Made by a program: the position numbers and the translations under genes. From CAWBRT01 sp050015355 (GTDB lineage Bacteria; Acidobacteriota; Terriglobia; Terriglobales; Acidobacteriaceae): a stretch of 5,112 nucleotides of DNA. The notes under the pieces are model-generated. The model made no database searches and was not told the origin of the DNA. It saw only the letters and a list, made by a program, of their open reading frames with translations. The stretch lies in contig JBEKBO010000199.1 of the NCBI GenBank assembly GCA_050015355.1, forward strand, positions 1 to 5,112, written 5' to 3'. Every line of letters begins with the position of its first letter. The stretch's first letter is position 1. Of the stretch, positions 3,654 through 5,112 are shown in pieces.

Positions 3654-4592
3654 ATGTCTGCTCGTGGCATCCCAGAGCCTCGACTACCGAACACGAAGCG
3701 CCAGTTCAGCCTAAACGTAGACCATGGCCCTTTCCTCATGAAACACACTTTCGAGCACGCTGAATTGAGCGACGGTACAGGATCCCGCGAACAAGGCGAA
3801 GAGCGCCTCCGCGACGAAAAAGCCTGGTCGCGAATGGATGACGAAGGCCGTCCCAACGACCGTCCGCCCGATCCGCGCCGGCGCATTACGCGAATAAGAA
3901 GCGTGCTGTTGATAATTGTGGGTCTCGCAGCTCTACCCATGCTGGCAAAGGCTCAATCACTGGCCGATTCGGGAAATTCTTTTGGCACTCTTGCAAGCAC
4001 AACCCCGGCGCAACTTGAGGTAACCTACACGCGTCCCATGCAGACTACAAAGCTCCGCAACTACTTTTTCGACGCGTTCGGACCGTACCCCATTGTCGGC
4101 GCCGCAGTCGTGGCTGGCATCAGCCAGGCGGATAGTACTCCGCCGGAGTGGAAGCAAGGTGCTGAGGGTTACGGCAAGCGATTCGGGTCCGCCTTTGCAA
4201 TCGCAGCGGTAAGCACCACGACGCGTTATGCGCTAGCAGAAGCCTTTAAGGAAGACACGTTGTACTACCGCTGTGAGTGCACAGGCTTGTTACCGCGACT
4301 GAGCCATGCCGTGATTTCGACCTTGACAGGACGCCGCGGCGAAGACGGCCACCGCGTCTTCTCTTTCCCTGCGCTCATCGCACCCTATGCGGGCGCGATG
4401 ACGGCCGTCTATGGCTGGTATCCCGGCCGCTACGATGCCAAAGATGCGTTCCGAATGGGCAACTACAGCCTGCTGGCATTTGTGGGCGGGAACATCGCCC
4501 TGGAGTTCCTCTATAGCGGCCCCCACTCCTTGCTTTCTCGCATGCATTTAAACAATGCGCACGGCGCGCCCGATCAGGGTCCAAATCGATGA
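3654..4592 (+). CDS. Secreted or membrane-anchored conserved hypothetical protein
   Basis: The 312-residue product has three parts. Residues 1-74 are polar and highly charged. Residues 75-100 look like a signal sequence or anchor: RRRITRIR, hydrophobic 83-97, then AKA before Gln101. Residues 101-312 form the conserved part, with LRNYFFDAFGPYPIVGAAVV, PPEWKQGAEGYGKRFGSAF, DTLYYRCECTG, LTGRRGEDG and VYGWYPGRYDAKDAF. The 'FGP....GA..AG..Q......PEW.QG..GYGKRFG' pattern is one I recall from unnamed acidobacterial exported proteins. The Gly- and small-residue-rich segments suggest a membrane-associated fold; function is unknown. GGAGG seven bases before ATG 3654 sets the start, yet a signal this far inside is odd; ATG 3834 (residue 61) would give a more ordinary signal peptide but has no ribosome-binding site. 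The stop overlaps the ATG of the MlaE-type gene, suggesting a joint envelope operon. Confidence 0.8.
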   Translation: MSARGIPEPRLPNTKRQFSLNVDHGPFLMKHTFEHAELSDGTGSREQGEERLRDEKAWSRMDDEGRPNDRPPDPRRRITRIRSVLLIIVGLAALPMLAKAQSLADSGNSFGTLASTTPAQLEVTYTRPMQTTKLRNYFFDAFGPYPIVGAAVVAGISQADSTPPEWKQGAEGYGKRFGSAFAIAAVSTTTRYALAEAFKEDTLYYRCECTGLLPRLSHAVISTLTGRRGEDGHRVFSFPALIAPYAGAMTAVYGWYPGRYDAKDAFRMGNYSLLAFVGGNIALEFLYSGPHSLLSRMHLNNAHGAPDQGPNR

Positions 4593-5112
4593 GCGACCGT
4601 AAACTCATGGCGGTCTCAGGCGTGAACCCTCCACTTCCGGGGCGAGGGATGTTGCTCATATCCCGCACCTTGAGTTCCTCCATGGACCTGATCAATGAGT
4701 TTTTCGAGTGGTTCGGCGATCTGGGCATATTCTTCTGGCAAGTTGTGCGGGCTGCAGTGACGCCGCCGTTCGAATTCCGCGAACTGTTTCGACAACTCGA
4801 CGAGATCGGATCAAAGTCTCTGCCGCTGGTCGCTTTGGCCGGCGCCGCCACCGGGGCTGTGCTCTCTTTGGAAGCCCGTTACAGCCTGACTCGATTCGGC
4901 GCAAAATCGCTCCTTCCGGCAGCTATTGTTTTCTCCGTCATCCACGAGACCGGTCCGATCATCACCGGTCTGGTAGTGAGTGGCCGAGTAGGCGCCGGCA
5001 TTGGCGCGGAGTTGGCGTCGATGAAAGTGACCGAGCAGATCGATGCCATCGAGGCATCTGCGGTGAACCCTTATAGGCTGCTGGCGGCGACCCGCATCCT
5101 GGCTTGCATCCT
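4589..5112 (+). CDS. MlaE/YrbE-type ABC transporter permease (3' end outside window)
   Basis: The frame is open to the window end (174 full codons; family length is about 250-270). Residues 44-72 match the N-terminal amphipathic helix region (DLGIFFWQVVRAAVTPPFEF). 77-100 is a membrane segment (SLPLVALAGAATGAVLSLEA). 104-130 reads FGAKSLLPAAIVFSVIHETGP, and 131-162 is the hallmark SGRVGAGIGAELASMKVTEQ with IDAIEASAVNPYRLL. MlaE proteins pair with an MlaF ATPase and an MlaD substrate-binding protein to move phospholipids across the cell envelope; those genes would be expected downstream. ATG 4589 overlaps the preceding stop (ATGA) with AGGG 9 bases before it. ATG 4682 is where family members seem to begin (MDLINEFFEW) but has only a weak ribosome-binding site, so the first 31 residues are uncertain. 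The family call is firm. Confidence 0.92.
   Translation, partial: MSDRKLMAVSGVNPPLPGRGMLLISRTLSSSMDLINEFFEWFGDLGIFFWQVVRAAVTPPFEFRELFRQLDEIGSKSLPLVALAGAATGAVLSLEARYSLTRFGAKSLLPAAIVFSVIHETGPIITGLVVSGRVGAGIGAELASMKVTEQIDAIEASAVNPYRLLAATRILACI

Noticed and set aside
4375..4851. 158-residue minus-strand frame opposite the exported protein and permease genes
   Set aside because: It is antisense to two strong coding regions and its Arg/Ser-rich composition is typical of GC-rich shadow frames.

Overview
The window looks like a piece of chromosome from an Acidobacteriota (Terriglobia-like) soil bacterium. I infer this from recalled protein similarity: the style of the ECF sigma factor, the MlaE permease and the secreted hypothetical protein, and the mix of small stress proteins. 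Nothing in the sequence fixes the taxonomy directly. There is no rRNA, tRNA or CRISPR array.

Left part (1-1136). The minus strand carries what appears to be the end of an insertion sequence, with the first codons of a transposase resembling the ISAzo13 family. It abuts the first ~35 codons of a group-1-type glycosyltransferase, which is therefore truncated. A non-coding stretch with inverted repeats follows (about 256-644). Next comes a plus-strand two-CBS-domain protein broken by one in-frame TGA.

Middle (1330-3030). An ECF-type sigma factor has lost one reading-frame step in a run of five Gs: its N-terminal extension lies in one frame and the catalytic regions in another. Its stop overlaps the start of a small lipoprotein with a short Ig-like stub. 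The lipoprotein ends tail to tail, with overlapping stop codons, against a minus-strand His/Cys-rich helical small protein. A minus-strand CsbD-family stress protein lies upstream of that gene on the same strand.

Right part (3031-5112). A ~400-base gap holds a candidate CsbD promoter and several hairpins. A 46-residue two-helix membrane protein (Lmo0937-like) follows, then a secreted or membrane-anchored hypothetical protein. That gene is ATGA-coupled to an MlaE/YrbE-type ABC permease that runs off the window.

As a whole this reads as an envelope and general-stress neighbourhood: sigma factor, CsbD, Lmo0937-like protein, His-rich protein and lipid-transport permease. Its left half is decaying, with three disrupted genes in about 1.5 kb. 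I see no clearly new multi-gene system. The most useful observations are the three disruptions, the possible re-initiation rescue of the sigma factor, the convergent stop overlap, and the hairpins before the small membrane protein.
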